A stretch of 64,000 nucleotides of DNA. Source: Desulfovibrio gilichinskyi (lineage in GTDB: Bacteria > Desulfobacterota > Desulfovibrionia > Desulfovibrionales > Desulfovibrionaceae). Position numbers and translations under genes: made by a program. Location: positions 124,001 through 188,000 of the forward strand of contig NZ_FWZU01000001.1 in the NCBI RefSeq assembly GCF_900177375.1, written 5' to 3'. Below the pieces are notes generated by a model. That model was given only the letters and a program-made list of their open reading frames with translations. It searched no databases and had not been told where the DNA came from. Shown in pieces: positions 63,538 to 64,000 of the stretch (the stretch's first letter is position 1; each line of letters begins with the position of its first letter).

Positions 63538-64000
63538 ATGATATCAAAATGGTTTAACTTATCTATTGAGACAAAGCTTGCTGAACTTGAAGAAGCTTCT
63601 CTTCTCAGGAAGATTCCTTCCGTTGATAACGGAGCGGAGAAAGAGCTTTCCTTTAAAGGACGTAAACTTTTGAACCTTGCCTCTAACGATTATCTCGGAC
63701 TTGCCTGTGATGATCGTCTCAAATCTGCTTCTATTCAAGCAATACGTGATTATGGAACGGGGGCTGCCGCTTCACGTTTGGTAACCGGTAATTTTAAATT
63801 GTACGAAACTTTGGAGCAGGAATTCGCACAGTTCAAGGAGCAGGATGAGGCTATGCTTTTTTCCTCTGGGTATGCCGCGAATCTGGCGATCATAGACTCA
63901 TTTGCTGACCGTCAAACAGTCGTCTTCTCAGATAAGCTTAATCATGCCAGCATTCTAGACGGGATTAAAATGTCAGGAGCCAAGCACGCTCGTTATCAGC
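63538..64000 (+). CDS. bioF: 8-amino-7-oxononanoate synthase-like protein, 3' end cut by the window
   Basis: The first 154 residues match PLP-dependent alpha-oxoamine synthases: LASNDYLGL near residue 48, GTGAAASRLVTGN, and FSSGYAANLAII, then FSDKLNHASILDG. In biotin synthesis BioF condenses pimeloyl-thioester with alanine; related enzymes such as Kbl have the same motifs, so BioF is the likeliest rather than certain. The ATG at 63538 has a GCGGAG site. The frame is open to the window end. The DNA between it and virion unit E shows no att-like repeat. Confidence 0.85.
   Translation, partial: MISKWFNLSIETKLAELEEASLLRKIPSVDNGAEKELSFKGRKLLNLASNDYLGLACDDRLKSASIQAIRDYGTGAAASRLVTGNFKLYETLEQEFAQFKEQDEAMLFSSGYAANLAIIDSFADRQTVVFSDKLNHASILDGIKMSGAKHARYQ

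Noticed and set aside
1-64000. tRNA or rRNA genes
   Set aside because: I scanned for TpsiC-like GTTCGANTC contexts with clover-leaf partners and saw none that hold up; only a search program could exclude them fully.

Overview
The window looks like the chromosome of an anaerobic, probably marine, sulfate-reducing bacterium of the Desulfovibrionaceae (Desulfovibrio/Maridesulfovibrio type). The evidence is a periplasmic two-subunit [FeFe] hydrogenase with its full maturation set, a lactate-dehydrogenase-type FAD/Fe-S fusion, a TRAP transporter beside ethanolamine ammonia-lyase, a TauE/DUF169 operon, and AT-leaning DNA. The genus is inferred from gene content.

Left half (1-33.8 kb), metabolic chromosome. 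1-4.6 kb: end of a YkvI-like membrane protein, a D-lactate/glycolate dehydrogenase-type protein and a HAD phosphatase. 5.3-10.6 kb: TRAP transporter (dctPQM) followed by eutBC. 10.7-18.6 kb (minus strand): hydA-hydB, then a 280-base leader holding a tandem structured-RNA candidate, then a TM1266-like regulator, hydG, aspA, an unknown gene, hydE and hydF. 18.8-23.6 kb: a GNAT-histone deacetylase fusion, a YciI gene, a fatty acid desaturase bracketed by a direct repeat of about 210 bases, a STAS protein and YajQ. 23.7-31.5 kb (minus strand): DUF169, TauE, a membrane protein, a PhnD-like binding protein, a histidine kinase and a degenerate PEP-synthase-like protein. 31.9-33.7 kb: a metallo-beta-lactamase-fold protein and an MDR dehydrogenase.

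Right half (33.8-63.4 kb), the unusual part. A set of podovirus-like virion genes runs in canonical phage order: lysis, terminase, portal, scaffold, capsid, cement, tail, internal protein, fibre. It is cut into five plus-strand transcription units A-E (33.9-40.0, 49.4-52.3, 54.2-55.5, 55.7-59.6 and 59.7-63.4 kb). Ordinary cellular genes sit between A and B (a dual-OB protein, an ABC exporter with TetR, NhaC, hemolysin III, V4R and GGDEF) and between B and C (a chemoreceptor). No integrase, repressor or replication gene is present. Each of the five units starts with the same 44-base element: an interrupted palindrome with an invariant core, then exactly ten bases, then a -10-like hexamer. All five units are followed by a hairpin terminator. 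The first unit opens with a holin of the 3-TM 'gene transfer release' type. The best reading is a domesticated, co-regulated phage remnant, most likely a gene transfer agent, whose units are switched on together by one regulator or sigma factor acting at the shared element. Unit C also carries an out-of-frame RHS tip and a frameshifted small membrane/zinc-ribbon gene, so it is decaying or phase-variable.

The window ends in the 5' part of bioF (63.5-64 kb).
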